Of a DNA stretch of 64,000 nt, positions 41,851-51,600 are shown one piece after another. The translations under genes and the position numbers were made by a program. Source of the stretch: Runella rosea (GTDB taxonomy: Bacteria; Bacteroidota; Bacteroidia; Cytophagales; Spirosomataceae); NCBI RefSeq assembly GCF_003325355.1, contig NZ_CP030850.1, positions 5,201,501-5,265,500 on the forward strand. Reading direction: 5' to 3'. The number at the start of each line of letters is the position of its first letter. The stretch's first letter is position 1. A model generated the notes under the pieces. That model saw only the letters and a list, made by a program, of their open reading frames with translations. It did no database searches and was not told the DNA's origin.

Positions 41851-43368
41851 ATGAGATACATCGAAATAATGGATACGACACTCCGCGACGGTGAACAGAC
41901 CAGCGGAGTGTCTTTTTCGGCTTCTGAAAAGCTGGCGCTCGCGCAACTTCTTTTAACAGATGTCAAAGTAGACCGCATCGAAATTGCTTCGGCGCGGGTG
42001 TCAGAAGGCGAATTTAGGGCGGTAAAAAAAATCACCGATTGGGCCAAAGAAAACGGATTTTTGGACAAGGTAGAAGTACTGACTTTTGTAGACGGCGAAG
42101 CGTCCATCAATTGGATGCTTGAATCGGGTGCAACAGTCATGAATCTGTTGACCAAAGGCTCAATGAATCACTTGGTGCATCAACTCAAAAAAACGCCCGA
42201 AGCGCATTTTGAAGATATTCAAAAAGTGATTGCCTTGGCACAATCGAAAGGTATTTCTGCCAATGTGTATCTGGAAGATTGGAGCAATGGAATGCGTAAC
42301 TCCCCTGAGTATGTATTCCAATTTCTTGATTTTCTGGCCACTCAGCCCATTCGTCGAGTGCTTTTACCCGATACGTTGGGCGTGCTTACGCCAGCTGAAT
42401 CTTATTCGTTTGTGAAATCAATTGTGGAGCGTTATCCCAATCAACACTTTGATTTCCATGCTCATAACGACTATGACCTAAGCATTGCTAATGTCATGGA
42501 AGCGCTACGGGCGGGAGCCCATGGGCTGCATTTGACCGTCAATGGCATGGGCGAACGGGCTGGAAATGCGCCGTTGGCGAGTGCAATTGCGGTCTTGAAG
42601 GATTTCATGCCAGAAGTAACCACGGGAGTAGTGGAGGAATCGTTGTATTCCATCAGCAAAATCGTTGAAACCTTCTCTGGGCTTCGTATTCCAGCCAACA
42701 AACCGATTGTGGGAGATAATGTTTTTACCCAAACTGCTGGTATTCATGCCGATGGCGACAAGAAAAACAACCTGTATTTCAATGAGCTGATGCCAGAGCG
42801 TTTTGGACGCAAGCGTTCGTATGCGTTGGGCAAAACGTCGGGGAAAGCCAATATCGAAAATAACCTTCGGGAACTGGGTATCAAACTCGCTGATGAAGAC
42901 CTCAAAAAAGTAACGCAGCGAATTATTGAACTCGGTGATAGAAAGGAAGTTGTGACGCAGGACGACCTTCCGTACATCATTTCCGACGTGTTGGATACCA
43001 ACGCTATTGAGTACAAAATTGAAGTTCTCAATTATGTGTTGACCCACTCTAAAGACCTTAAACCATCGGCAACGCTCAAGGTGAAAATCGAAGATGAGGT
43101 GTTTGAAGAAAATGCGCAAGGTGATGGCCAGTACGATGCGTTTATGAATGCGTTGAAGAAAATATATGAGGTCAAAGGAAAAACGCTCCCACTGTTGACC
43201 GATTATGCCGTTCGCATTCCTACGGGAGGGCGCACCGACGCGCTTTGTGAAACCATCATCACCTGGAATTGGAATAATAAAGAGTTTAAAACCAGAGGTT
43301 TGGACTCTGACCAAACGGTATCGGCTATCAAAGCCACTCAAAAGATGCTGAACTTGATTTCTATATAG
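41851..43368 (+). CDS. 2-isopropylmalate synthase or citramalate synthase (LeuA/CimA family)
   Basis: A 505-residue DRE-TIM acyl-CoA lyase. The barrel has MDTTLRDGEQTSGVSF (catalytic Arg and metal Asp), the metal HxH in FDFHAHNDYDLSIANV and the glycine loop VNGMGERAGNAPLAS. A C-terminal LeuA-type allosteric domain follows (about residues 380-505). It is the only such gene between leuD and leuB, so context says leuA. However, the N-terminal string is closer to the short CimA-like group than to the standard LeuA DTTLRDGEQSPGASM. The enzyme may use 2-oxoisovalerate, pyruvate or both. I leave the symbol blank for that reason. Confidence 0.85.
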   Translation: MRYIEIMDTTLRDGEQTSGVSFSASEKLALAQLLLTDVKVDRIEIASARVSEGEFRAVKKITDWAKENGFLDKVEVLTFVDGEASINWMLESGATVMNLLTKGSMNHLVHQLKKTPEAHFEDIQKVIALAQSKGISANVYLEDWSNGMRNSPEYVFQFLDFLATQPIRRVLLPDTLGVLTPAESYSFVKSIVERYPNQHFDFHAHNDYDLSIANVMEALRAGAHGLHLTVNGMGERAGNAPLASAIAVLKDFMPEVTTGVVEESLYSISKIVETFSGLRIPANKPIVGDNVFTQTAGIHADGDKKNNLYFNELMPERFGRKRSYALGKTSGKANIENNLRELGIKLADEDLKKVTQRIIELGDRKEVVTQDDLPYIISDVLDTNAIEYKIEVLNYVLTHSKDLKPSATLKVKIEDEVFEENAQGDGQYDAFMNALKKIYEVKGKTLPLLTDYAVRIPTGGRTDALCETIITWNWNNKEFKTRGLDSDQTVSAIKATQKMLNLISI

Positions 43369-43384
43369 TCGTACAAAAATACAA

Positions 43385-44455
43385 ATGAAAAAACACATCC
43401 TAATCGTTCCCGGTGATGGTATCGGGCAAGAAGTTACTACCGTTGGTAAACAGGTCTTAGACCGCATTGCCGAAAAATTCGGCCACGAATTTACCTACGA
43501 CGAAGCCCTCATTGGCCACGTAGCCATCGAAGCCACTGGCGACCCGCTTCCTGAAGAAACCCTTACCAAAATGCGCGCATCCGACGCCATTTTGTTTGGA
43601 GCCGTAGGCCACCCCAAATACGACAACGACCCGTCGGCCAAGGTACGTCCTGAGCAAGGCTTGTTGAGAATGCGCAAAGAGCTTGGTTTGTACGCCAACC
43701 TGCGCCCTATCAAATTGTTTGACGAATTGTTGGAAGCCTCTAGTATCAAACCTGAAATCCTGAAAGGTTGTGATATTCTCTTCTTCCGTGAGTTGACTGG
43801 CGACGTATATTTCGGAAAGCGTGAACGCCTTGACGACGGAAATACCGCCTACGATACCATGATTTACAGCAAATACGAAGTGGAGCGCATTGCCCGCAAG
43901 GCGTTTGAAGCCGCTCGTACGCGCAGCAAAAAACTCATGTCGGTCGACAAAGCCAACGTATTGGAATCAAGCCGTTTGTGGCGTGAAGTTATTCAAAAAT
44001 TGGCGCCTGAATATCCGGATGTAGAAGTAGAACACCAATTCATTGATGCGGCGGCGATGTTACTCATCAAAGACCCACGCCGTTTTGACGTAGTAGTAAC
44101 AGGTAACCTGTTTGGCGACATTCTGACGGACGAGGCAAGCCAAATCGCTGGTTCGATGGGAATGTTGGCTTCTGCTTCGGTAGGCGACAGCACTGGTGTA
44201 TACGAGCCTATCCACGGTTCGGCGCACGACATCACGGGGAAAGGCGTTGCCAATCCGTTGGCGTCGGTTCTTTCAGCGGCGTTGTTGTTGGATATTTCAT
44301 TCGGTTTGAAAGCAGAATCTGAGGCTATCATTGCCGCCGTAGATGCCGTATTGAAAGCCGGTTTCCGCACGCGCGACATCGCCAACAGCGAAACTCCCGC
44401 CGACAAAATCTTAGGTACTGACGCCATGGGCGCAGAGTTGTTGAAGAATTTGTAA
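43385..44455 (+). CDS. leuB: 3-isopropylmalate dehydrogenase
   Basis: LeuB oxidises and decarboxylates 3-isopropylmalate with NAD to give leucine's keto acid. The 356-residue enzyme starts KKHILIVPGDGIGQEV. It has the substrate-binding ArgS in RPEQGLLRMRKELGLYANLRPIK, FFRELTGDVYFGKRER, the metal motif GNLFGDILTDEASQIAGSMGMLASAS and EPIHGSAHDITGKGVANPLASVLSAALLLD. It ends the leu half and is followed by a 14-bp terminator hairpin. Confidence 0.97.
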   Translation: MKKHILIVPGDGIGQEVTTVGKQVLDRIAEKFGHEFTYDEALIGHVAIEATGDPLPEETLTKMRASDAILFGAVGHPKYDNDPSAKVRPEQGLLRMRKELGLYANLRPIKLFDELLEASSIKPEILKGCDILFFRELTGDVYFGKRERLDDGNTAYDTMIYSKYEVERIARKAFEAARTRSKKLMSVDKANVLESSRLWREVIQKLAPEYPDVEVEHQFIDAAAMLLIKDPRRFDVVVTGNLFGDILTDEASQIAGSMGMLASASVGDSTGVYEPIHGSAHDITGKGVANPLASVLSAALLLDISFGLKAESEAIIAAVDAVLKAGFRTRDIANSETPADKILGTDAMGAELLKNL

Positions 44456-44477
44456 ATCAGTTAGGGTTACTTAATAT

Positions 44478-44510
44478 AATAGCGGCAAAATTTAATATTT
44501 TGCCGCTATT
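44478..44510 (+). terminator. Terminator after leuB
   Basis: A perfect 14-bp stem, AATAGCGGCAAAAT with a 5-base loop and its complement, ends in ATT then TGTAT. It lies 22 bases after the leuB stop and closes the branched-chain locus. Confidence 0.8.
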
Positions 44511-44629
44511 TGTATATGATCTGCTGATATTTTTTATGTTGGATAGGTGATGAGTTTGAAATCCAGATTGGAGAGATAAAGGGCTTTCTTAGCCAAAATC
44601 TTATCTTTGTCTTCTTGAAAATTACAACC

Positions 44630-44925
44630 ATGAATACGGCCCAAATCACGTACGAGCAATACAAGATGCTGCCCAAAAAATCATAGAAGAACTCAAGTCT
44701 CTGATTTTAAAGGAAGATTAGCCATCGGTTCTCATGCATGAAATCGAAGCAAGCTTGAAGGAAGTAAAATTTACGCAGGAAGGCAAACTGTCGAGCCGTA
44801 CCTTGGATGGTTTGAAAAAAAACTTAAAGATGCCCAATAAAGTAAAAATCACCTCCTTTTTGAAGCTCGTTACAAACGTCCGGTTAGCAAACTATGCCAT
44901 GTCGGTAAAAAGTCAACTCTACTAA
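44630..44925 (+). pseudogene. Eroded small ORF pair, possible antitoxin remnant
   Basis: An ATG at 44630 opens MNTAQITYEQYKMLPKKS and stops. In the frame used by the rest, AIQDAAQKIIEELKSLILKED is readable from 44656, then a TAG at 44719, then an ATG at 44734 opening a 63-residue frame (MHEIEASLKEVKFTQEGKLSS). Joined by a frameshift and through one stop, these read as one helical protein. I suspect a decayed antitoxin-like gene, but the family is not recognised. The last stop overlaps the start of the next gene as TAATG. The two parts could instead be real small genes. Confidence 0.35.
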
Positions 44926-45602
44926 TGAAAACTAATTTATTACTCTTTTGCGCAATATTCTTTCTTATTCATATTGCAATCTATGCGCAAAGAGCCGAAG
45001 TAAGCGTAGGAGTTCCTGTATTCAATAATGTTTATGTTCATTTTGAAAAACCTATTTCAAAATGGAAAAACGTAAGCTTTACAAGTTCCGCAGCTTATAA
45101 ATTTCACGCTGACAATGATATTCGTTTTGGAGAACTATTTTTTAGCTCTGTAATAAAAAGTAATTCTATCAGACGTACTAAGTTTGATGTTGGACTACGG
45201 GCATACTTAGTAAAGTTTGACAGACAAAAATGGTTAAATATGTATGTTGGAGCGTCATTTCTGGTTGGCAAAATGAGCAGAGAATTTAATGATTACAGAT
45301 TAAACATTCCCAAAGATTCACTTACACAAAAAGCTATTTATTTTGGCCCAGAGTTCACCTCAGGGGTTAAAATTGTCATTTTAAAGAAAATTACTATTAC
45401 CCCGGCGCTGGGATTAGCGTATCTTTTCAAATCCGTTAATTCAGAAAATATTTCTAAGAAAGAAGAACTATGGTATGCAAGGGATTGGTTTGACGGAGAA
45501 ATTTTAAATCGCAATAATACAGAGTCTCGGCGAACAAATGTTATCAATTTAGGCTTTGGTTGGACTCCCAACATCTATCTAAACATTGGCTATAAATTTT
45601 AG
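44925..45602 (+). CDS. Small outer-membrane barrel-like protein of unknown function
   Basis: The 225-residue product starts with signal peptide MKTNLLLFCAIFFLIHIAIYAQ. The mature part alternates polar and hydrophobic residues with many aromatic strand ends (WLNMYVGASFLVG, INLGFGWTPNIYLNIGYKF), typical of eight- to ten-stranded porin-like barrels. The C-terminus ends in F, as in many barrels. Codon use is more AT-rich than in the leu genes, suggesting separate acquisition (inference). No family was recognised. Confidence 0.65.
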   Translation: MKTNLLLFCAIFFLIHIAIYAQRAEVSVGVPVFNNVYVHFEKPISKWKNVSFTSSAAYKFHADNDIRFGELFFSSVIKSNSIRRTKFDVGLRAYLVKFDRQKWLNMYVGASFLVGKMSREFNDYRLNIPKDSLTQKAIYFGPEFTSGVKIVILKKITITPALGLAYLFKSVNSENISKKEELWYARDWFDGEILNRNNTESRRTNVINLGFGWTPNIYLNIGYKF

Positions 45603-45669
45603 AAACACTTTAATACTAAATCAAGAGTTCAAAATTAAAATGGTGGTTCCTTAAGGGTTTGTGACGCGG

Positions 45670-46047
45670 ATGATTCAACAACTAACAAAAATCGTATTAA
45701 AGCCCCATCTTGCCATCGTTTGGACGTTGGTGATTTTGGGGCTTTGTTCTTTACCGAGTGACGAGATGCCCAAAGATTTAGGTTGGGATAAATTACATCA
45801 TTTCGGCTCTTTTGGAATCTTGGGTGCACTTTGGTATTGGGCCAAGCCTCGGCCCATTTGGGTAATTGTCGGAGGGATAGCTTACGGCTTTTTTATTGAA
45901 GTATGGCAGCATGTATTGCCCATTGGCCGTACGTTTGACCTTTACGACGCCCTTGCCGATGCCCTTGGGGTAATCGTGGCCATTCCGATTGCCGAATGGT
46001 TTCAAAAGACATTTTTTTTATCTGGTGATTCGCGTCGCTCACTCTGA
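45670..46047 (+). CDS. VanZ-like membrane protein
   Basis: A 125-residue protein with about three hydrophobic helices and the VanZ signature: GWDKLHHFGSFGILGALWYWA, then GGIAYGFFIEVWQHVLPIGRTFDLYDALADALGVIVA. VanZ-like domains are common small membrane proteins; only a few confer teicoplanin resistance, and there is no glycopeptide-resistance gene here. The start may be the GTG at 45661 (three residues longer) or the ATG at 45670, which I prefer. The acetyltransferase follows 15 bases later. Confidence 0.82.
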   Translation: MIQQLTKIVLKPHLAIVWTLVILGLCSLPSDEMPKDLGWDKLHHFGSFGILGALWYWAKPRPIWVIVGGIAYGFFIEVWQHVLPIGRTFDLYDALADALGVIVAIPIAEWFQKTFFLSGDSRRSL

Positions 46048-46062
46048 AACTTATCTACAATA

Positions 46063-46560
46063 ATGCCTTTTTTAGAAACTCAACGTCTTTATCTTCGCCT
46101 TTTTCAAGAAAGTGATGCCCATGATTTGTTCCGCATCGAGAGCAATCCCGAAGTGATGGCATTCATTCGAAAGCCCGTTACGGAACTTTCTCAAAGTTTG
46201 GGGAGAATCCGACAAGAAGCCATTTATGCCGCCGCCAACGAAGGACTGGGGCTTTTTGCGTGTTTTGAAAAAGCGACCGATACGTATATTGGGCTCGTCA
46301 AAATCAAACACATTGAAGATACCGATGATATTGAAGTAGGCTACGCTTTTTTGCCCGAGGCATGGGGCAAAGGCTACGCCACTGAAATTACCCAAAAGGC
46401 CATTGAGTACCTACAACAAAACTTTAAAGGGAGAAAAATCGTGGCTTTTGTACAGGATGAAAATACCTCTTCCAAACACGTTTTGGAGAAAGTAGGAATG
46501 AACAAAGTGGATGCAGGATATGAAGGCCGAGCAGATGCGGTGGTGTTTGAGTTAGGGTAA
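46063..46560 (+). CDS. GNAT-family N-acetyltransferase (RimJ/RimL-like)
   Basis: A 165-residue acetyltransferase. It starts PFLETQRLYLRLFQESDAHDLFRIESNPEVM, as in RimJ/RimL-type ribosomal-protein acetylases. The acetyl-CoA binding motif A is EVGYAFLPEAWGKGYATEITQKAIEY, and motif B is FVQDENTSSKHVLEKVGM. It probably shares a transcript with the VanZ-like gene. The substrate is unknown. Confidence 0.88.
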   Translation: MPFLETQRLYLRLFQESDAHDLFRIESNPEVMAFIRKPVTELSQSLGRIRQEAIYAAANEGLGLFACFEKATDTYIGLVKIKHIEDTDDIEVGYAFLPEAWGKGYATEITQKAIEYLQQNFKGRKIVAFVQDENTSSKHVLEKVGMNKVDAGYEGRADAVVFELG

Positions 46561-46571
46561 CTTTTCTCTTG

Positions 46572-46985
46572 TTAATTAACCACTTGGAGCCCTTCATATT
46601 CTGGGAAATAGCGGTCGGTTGAAAGGATAGGGAGGTTTTCGATAAGTGCCTGTGAGATAATCAATAAGTCGAATGGGTCGACGTGTAATTTGGAGGGACT
46701 CACATACACTTTGGGAACTTCGGGAATATTCAAATAATGAAGTACTTTAGGTTTTAACAAGCGAATGTTTAATCGCTGTCTGTCTTTCTCAATCGTAGAA
46801 ATTTTAATGTGAGAAAAATCAGATTTTTCCAACCTGACTTTGATTGCAATTTCGTACAAACTTGATTCAGAAAGCCAAAATATACTTTCAGAATTTGATA
46901 TTACTTCTCTCTGAACTTGGCTAAGTCTGTCAAAATTTTCTTCTATAAGAATAATGAAGACATTTGTGTTCAGCAAATAATTCAT
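46572..46985 (-). CDS. PIN-domain toxin, VapC-like
   Basis: A 137-residue PIN-fold protein of the VapC type, whose members cut tRNA or rRNA. Motifs are YLLNTNVFIILIEE at the N-terminus, SLYEIAIKVRLEKSDF in the middle, DPFDLLIISQAL and ILSTDRYF near the end. In active PIN domains the first motif is LDTN/LDTH; here the Asp is Asn (N8), which may weaken metal binding. The ATG at 46985 overlaps the stop of the upstream small gene as TAATG, the usual antitoxin-toxin arrangement. A TTG at 46991 is less likely. Confidence 0.85.
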   Translation of the reverse strand: MNYLLNTNVFIILIEENFDRLSQVQREVISNSESIFWLSESSLYEIAIKVRLEKSDFSHIKISTIEKDRQRLNIRLLKPKVLHYLNIPEVPKVYVSPSKLHVDPFDLLIISQALIENLPILSTDRYFPEYEGLQVVN

Positions 46986-47170
46986 TAACAATCAGGTAGT
47001 TCGTGAGGCTCTAAAATTTTTGAAAGCCCTTTGTATTTCCCTTTTGGAATGACTTCTTTCACCAACTCTATCAAACTTTTCTTAGGAGGTTTGGGATTCT
47101 GTTTTTTAAACTTATCGGGATTTGCAGGCGTTTTCATCGGTGCATTGTTATCATTATACAAATAACGCAT
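46985..47170 (-). CDS. Putative antitoxin of the VapC-like toxin
   Basis: The 61-residue product is basic and Pro/Lys-rich (PANPDKFKKQNPKPPKKSL), with a short amphipathic helix (IELVKEVIPKGKYKGLSKIL). No known DNA-binding fold is recognised, so the call rests on position: it overlaps the toxin start by 1 bp as TAATG. The ATG at residue 12 (MKTPANPDK) is an alternative start. The C-terminal half could be the toxin-binding part (inference). Confidence 0.5.
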   Translation of the reverse strand: MRYLYNDNNAPMKTPANPDKFKKQNPKPPKKSLIELVKEVIPKGKYKGLSKILEPHELPDC

Positions 47171-47211
47171 TAAAGATTGAAAACGTTTGGCGATTTTGCA
47201 AGTCAGTTCGT

Positions 47212-47982
47212 CTACATTTCCCCCTCCACACCTAGTCCAAACAATGCAAAATCATACTTCACGGGGTCATTAGGGTCCAATTGCTTTAGGTTTTCGGTGA
47301 GTTGCAGCGCCGTAAGCCAATCGGTAGTTGGGCGCTGAATGAGGCCGAGTTTGCGCGCTACGCGGTCTACGTGTACATCGCAGGGACAAATGAGTTGGGA
47401 GGGTTTGATGGTCGTCCAAAGGCCAAAATCTACGCCTTTATCATCTTGCCGGACCATCCACCGCAAAAACATATTCAGGCGTTTGCACGACGATTTACGG
47501 ATGGGCGTGGCAATGTGTTTGCGGGTGCGCTCGGGGAAATCTTCTAAACTAAAAAATAGCTCATGGAATGCCGCCAAGCCCTTTTCTACGTGCGAAGCAT
47601 CAGGGGTCAAGGCCTGCGAAAAGGCACTTTCCAACGAATCGTGCCGTTGATAATATTCCTTAAAAAAATGAAGAAAGTACAGCGTATCCGTCGCGTTGAA
47701 GGTGCGGTGTTTAAATTGAAGAAAGCGCTTTAAATCGGAATCTTGATGGTTTTTGATGAAGTCATACGGCGCACCATCCATCAGCTGAATCAGCTCATTG
47801 CACTTGTTGATGATGGTTTTGCGCTGTCCCCAAGCCAAGACCGCTGCCCAAAAACCCATAATTTCAATGTCTTGTCGGCGCGAAAATTGGTGTGGAATGC
47901 TGACGGGGTCGTTGGGAATAAAATCAGGACGGTTGTATTGAGCTACTTTTTGTTCCAATAACTCAGCAACATAATCGGTCAT
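47212..47982 (-). CDS. TIGR02757 (DUF2400) family protein
   Basis: A 256-residue soluble protein. PNDPVSIPHQFSRRQDIEIMGFWAAVLAWGQRKTIINK, RRLNMFLRWMVR-like SCKRLNMFLRWMVRQDDKGVDFGLW and PCDVHVDRVARKLGL match the conserved Bacteroidota/Chlorobi family. The last segment resembles the helix-hairpin-helix region of base-excision glycosylases, which suggests a DNA-related role, but no activity is established. The start overlaps the stop of the 62-residue membrane gene as TAATG. Confidence 0.85.
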   Translation of the reverse strand: MTDYVAELLEQKVAQYNRPDFIPNDPVSIPHQFSRRQDIEIMGFWAAVLAWGQRKTIINKCNELIQLMDGAPYDFIKNHQDSDLKRFLQFKHRTFNATDTLYFLHFFKEYYQRHDSLESAFSQALTPDASHVEKGLAAFHELFFSLEDFPERTRKHIATPIRKSSCKRLNMFLRWMVRQDDKGVDFGLWTTIKPSQLICPCDVHVDRVARKLGLIQRPTTDWLTALQLTENLKQLDPNDPVKYDFALFGLGVEGEM

Positions 47983-48170
47983 TAGGCGCGTTTACCTCCG
48001 TTTAAGAGCCAAACCAATCCCTGCGAAATCCCTGAAAACAATCGCACTATCCCCGTAAATACCAAGGCAAAAAGCGAGATAATGGGATAAAAAATCGTAA
48101 ATGCCACACTCCAAAGGCGGTAGCCGAGGGTGGTTTTGAGTTGTTCGCGTTCTTGGCGGCGTGAAAGCAT
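47982..48170 (-). CDS. Small membrane protein of unknown function
   Basis: A 62-residue product with a charged N-terminus (MLSRRQEREQLKTTLGYRLW) and one or two hydrophobic helices (SVAFTIFYPIISLFALVFTGIVRLF). It overlaps the TIGR02757 gene by 1 bp (TAATG), so the two are cotranslated. I do not recognise a family. It faces away from the pore-like gene at 48274. Confidence 0.55.
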   Translation of the reverse strand: MLSRRQEREQLKTTLGYRLWSVAFTIFYPIISLFALVFTGIVRLFSGISQGLVWLLNGGKRA

Positions 48171-48273
48171 ACTATAAATAAGTTGGTACTAATTTAACGA
48201 CAAAGTTCGGGCTTTGGTTCGGGAAATAAAAATGCTATTTTAGGTTTTCAATTCTTGATAACCAACTACTTCC

Positions 48274-48627
48274 ATGTTTGAGCATCATACCCAAAAAGTT
48301 TTACCCCGGCCCAAGTTTCAGCGCCGCGTATTGAAGTATTCATTCGTGGCAATGGGGATGATTGGTGTTTCGTGGGTAATCGGGGCCATTGGCTATCATT
48401 ATTTGACTGACCCGCACCTGTGTTGGGTCGATTCTTTTTACAATGCCGCCATGATTTTGGGGGGCATGGGGCCAGTAGATCCGCTCAAGTGCAAGACCGC
48501 CAAAATTTTCGCTTCGTTTTATGCGTTATTTAGTGGCATTACTTTTTTATCAGCTACTTCAGTCTTATTTGCTCCTTTCATCCACCGCTTTTTACACATT
48601 TTACACGTAGATAATGCTGACCGCTGA
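48274..48627 (+). CDS. Two-TM membrane protein with a pore-loop-like segment
   Basis: A 117-residue protein with two long hydrophobic helices (about residues 24-46 and 82-104). Between them is a short hydrophobic re-entrant-like stretch (DSFYNAAMILGGMGPVDPL). The layout TM-loop-TM recalls the ion-channel-2 fold, but the filter sequence TVGYGD is absent and is replaced by ILGGMGPV. I call it pore-like only. Its last 14 bases overlap the start of the helicase gene, suggesting coupled expression and joint action. Confidence 0.65.
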   Translation: MFEHHTQKVLPRPKFQRRVLKYSFVAMGMIGVSWVIGAIGYHYLTDPHLCWVDSFYNAAMILGGMGPVDPLKCKTAKIFASFYALFSGITFLSATSVLFAPFIHRFLHILHVDNADR

Positions 48628-51600
48628 CGTTCTTAAAGTATACCTCCGTCGACTTACCAATCTTAGTACGCGCAACCGTTCGCTGTTATTAAATACGCTC
48701 CCTACCGAACAGTTTTTGGATTGGAAGGAACTGGATTTCGTAGATGGGCGCGCAGCATTTGAGGTACTCAAAGACGTCATTTCTCAAAAAAAGACGATAA
48801 AACTCTGTCAGCGTTTGGACAGTCGTTCCGAGAAAGTCAATGAAATCAGCAAGCGACTGACCAAACTGGCCCGCACCGAGCGGTTTATCGAAGAAGAGCG
48901 TGGCTCGGAAGATTTGTACGTGGCGTATCCGTTTGTGCGTGGCAAACTCATGGATGGTACGGTGATTCATGCACCGTTGGCGTTTTTCCCAGTTACGTTA
49001 CAACAACAACTTTCTGAAAGTGCAGAAGGCGCTGTTTGGAAGCTTCATCGTCGTGGAGAGCCGGCGGCGCTCAATCGCAGTTTTTTGTTGGCCTACGGGC
49101 ACTTCAATCAAGTTAAAATCTCGGAGGAATTACTCGAAAAAAGCCTCGACGAATTGAGCAGAGACCCGTTGGTGTTTCGGACCGAATTGTACGAATTGCT
49201 TAAAAACAGCGCGTTGGAAATCAACTTTAACCAAGACCTTTTTCAGGATACTCTTCAATACTTTGACGGACAATCCAAACCCGACCTTGAGTTGCTCGAG
49301 CGAAATGGCGAACTTAAACTCTATCCAGAAGCTGTTTTGGGTATTTTTCCCCAAACGGGCAGTTATTTAGGCCCTGACTATGAGGCGTTGATTAGCGAAG
49401 GGGCAGATGAGTTGGCAGAAAGTGAGCCTTTTTTCTTTCCCATTATCACTCCCACTCCTAATTCAATCAAAGAGGAGCATACGTTTACGGCTTTTCCGCA
49501 GGATGGTACGCAAGAAGCGGCGCTTCGGCGGATTAAGCAAGGGGAGTCGTTGGTGGTGCAAGGGCCGCCCGGTACTGGAAAATCGCAATTGATTTCTAAC
49601 CTGATGGCCGATTTTGCCGCGCGTGGTAAGCGGGTTTTGTTGGTATGCCAAAAAAGGGTCGCCCTTGATGTCGTGCATCAGCGGTTGGCGCAGGTGGGCA
49701 TGTCGCCTTTTCTGGCGTTGGTGCATGATTTCAAAAACGACCGTGCGGCGTTGTATGGGCAGCTAACCGCCCAAATTGAGAATGTTGAAGCGTACCAACA
49801 GCAAAATTACAGCTTGGACTCAATTGTGCTCGAACGGCAGTTTTTACAAACAAGTCGGAACATTGAACAGGCAGGAAAGGAGTTGGGAGAATTCAAAACA
49901 GCCCTTTTTAATTCATTGGATTGTGGACTTTCACCCAAAGAGTTATACTTGACGAGCGACCCAACGGCACCGCAGATTGTGATGCCGCATTTTAAATCGT
50001 TTCAGTTTGATGATAAATTAGAGGTGTTTTTGCAAAAATTGCGTCGATATGCGTCGTATCGGAAAGCATTGGGTGCGACTCATCCTTGGCATAACCGCGT
50101 AGATTTTTCTCAAATATCATTTCAGGAAACTCCTAAGATTGATGCGACCATTGATGAGGTAATCAGCTGGAATGAAAACCTGCAAACTCAAACCAAAGGG
50201 TGTTTGGGAGAAGCAATAACCATCGACAAAGCCCTGCGCATTGCGCACCAGAAAAACGCACTTCTGCAATGCGCTCAGTGGTTGGAAGAAGAAAATGTTT
50301 GGCCGCTATTGAAAAAATGGGAATCTGGCTTTTTTACGAAAGAAATAAAAAAATGGATTAAAAATGCGACGGAAGAAATTTTCAGATTGTCCTCTGAAAA
50401 ACGGCTCGGAGCGGAAATAGATTCTAGTGGATTGGCTTCTTTTGCGGTCCGTTTACAAAACATTATTACGGCCCGTGGTTCATTGCTCAAATGGGCTTTT
50501 TACGGCGATAAACCCTATTTTCGGTCACTTGCCGCGTCTTACGGCCTGAGTTTGGATTTGGGAGATTTATACAAACTCAATGATTATTTGACTAACCGAG
50601 TTCGTGGGGAGCAACTCCTAAAAGAGGTAGGAGAGAAGCTGGAAGTGTCAATTTTGACCGAACAGTTTGAGCGGTCGGTGTCTAATTATAAGGCATTTAT
50701 GATTTCCTATGGCACTGCGCAGGAGGTGTTCCAACAGCTTGGGAAAAACTTTGAATTTTTAAGAAAATCAGTAAATGAAGCAAGGTCGTTTCAGGAGGTA
50801 AAGAAGAAAATCGAGGCGTTGGTTGCGCTTTGTGAGCAAACCGCTCAGAAGTACCAAGCGTGGGGAAAATACCTGACCAAAGACCAGATAAATCTTTTGC
50901 TTGAAAGCTCAACTTTCCAAGACGAACTCAAGCAAACGCTGCACCGTGATTTTGATTTATTGACGGAAGCCGACCTCCTGAAAAGTAATTTTTCGCCTAT
51001 TGAAGCGGAAGTTTGTCTAGCGTTGGAAACGCAATTGGCACTCCAAAAGGAAGATTTTATAAGACTGTTCCAGAATTCACTGCGTTTGGCTTGGTTGGCA
51101 CATTTGGAGGAGCTTTATCCGATTTTGCGCGCGGTTTCTTCCTTAAAAATCAGTCAATTAGAGCAAGAGTTGCAGGAGGGTATTCTTCAAAAACAATCGT
51201 TGAGTCGGGAAATTTTGTTGATGCAACTGCGTGAACAAACGGGCAAAAATGTAGAGTTTAATCGGTTACAAAACCGCGTTACCTACCGTGAATTGCATCA
51301 TCAGGTGACCAAAAAACGAAAGATTTGGCCCGTGCGCAAGCTCATGGAACAACACGCCGAAGAGGTATTTCGATTGGTTCCCTGTTGGTTAGCTTCTCCC
51401 GAGACGGTATCGGCGGTGTTTCCGCTGACCAAAGGCCTATTTGATTTAGTGATTTTTGACGAGGCTTCGCAATGCTATTCCGAATACGGCATTCCGTCCA
51501 TCTACCGCGCCAAACAAACGGTGGTTGTGGGAGATAGTAAGCAGCTGACTCCTTATGATTTATACCGCGTCAGATACGAAGGGGATAATGAGGAAGAACG

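Noticed and set aside
42505-43467. 320-residue open frame antisense to the LeuA/CimA-type and leuB genes
   Set aside because: It lies wholly opposite strongly coding genes, has no recognisable motif and uses a composition expected from the complement of coding DNA.
45670-46047. VanZ-like gene as a glycopeptide resistance determinant
   Set aside because: No vanHAX or other resistance genes are near; VanZ-like domains are common small membrane proteins.
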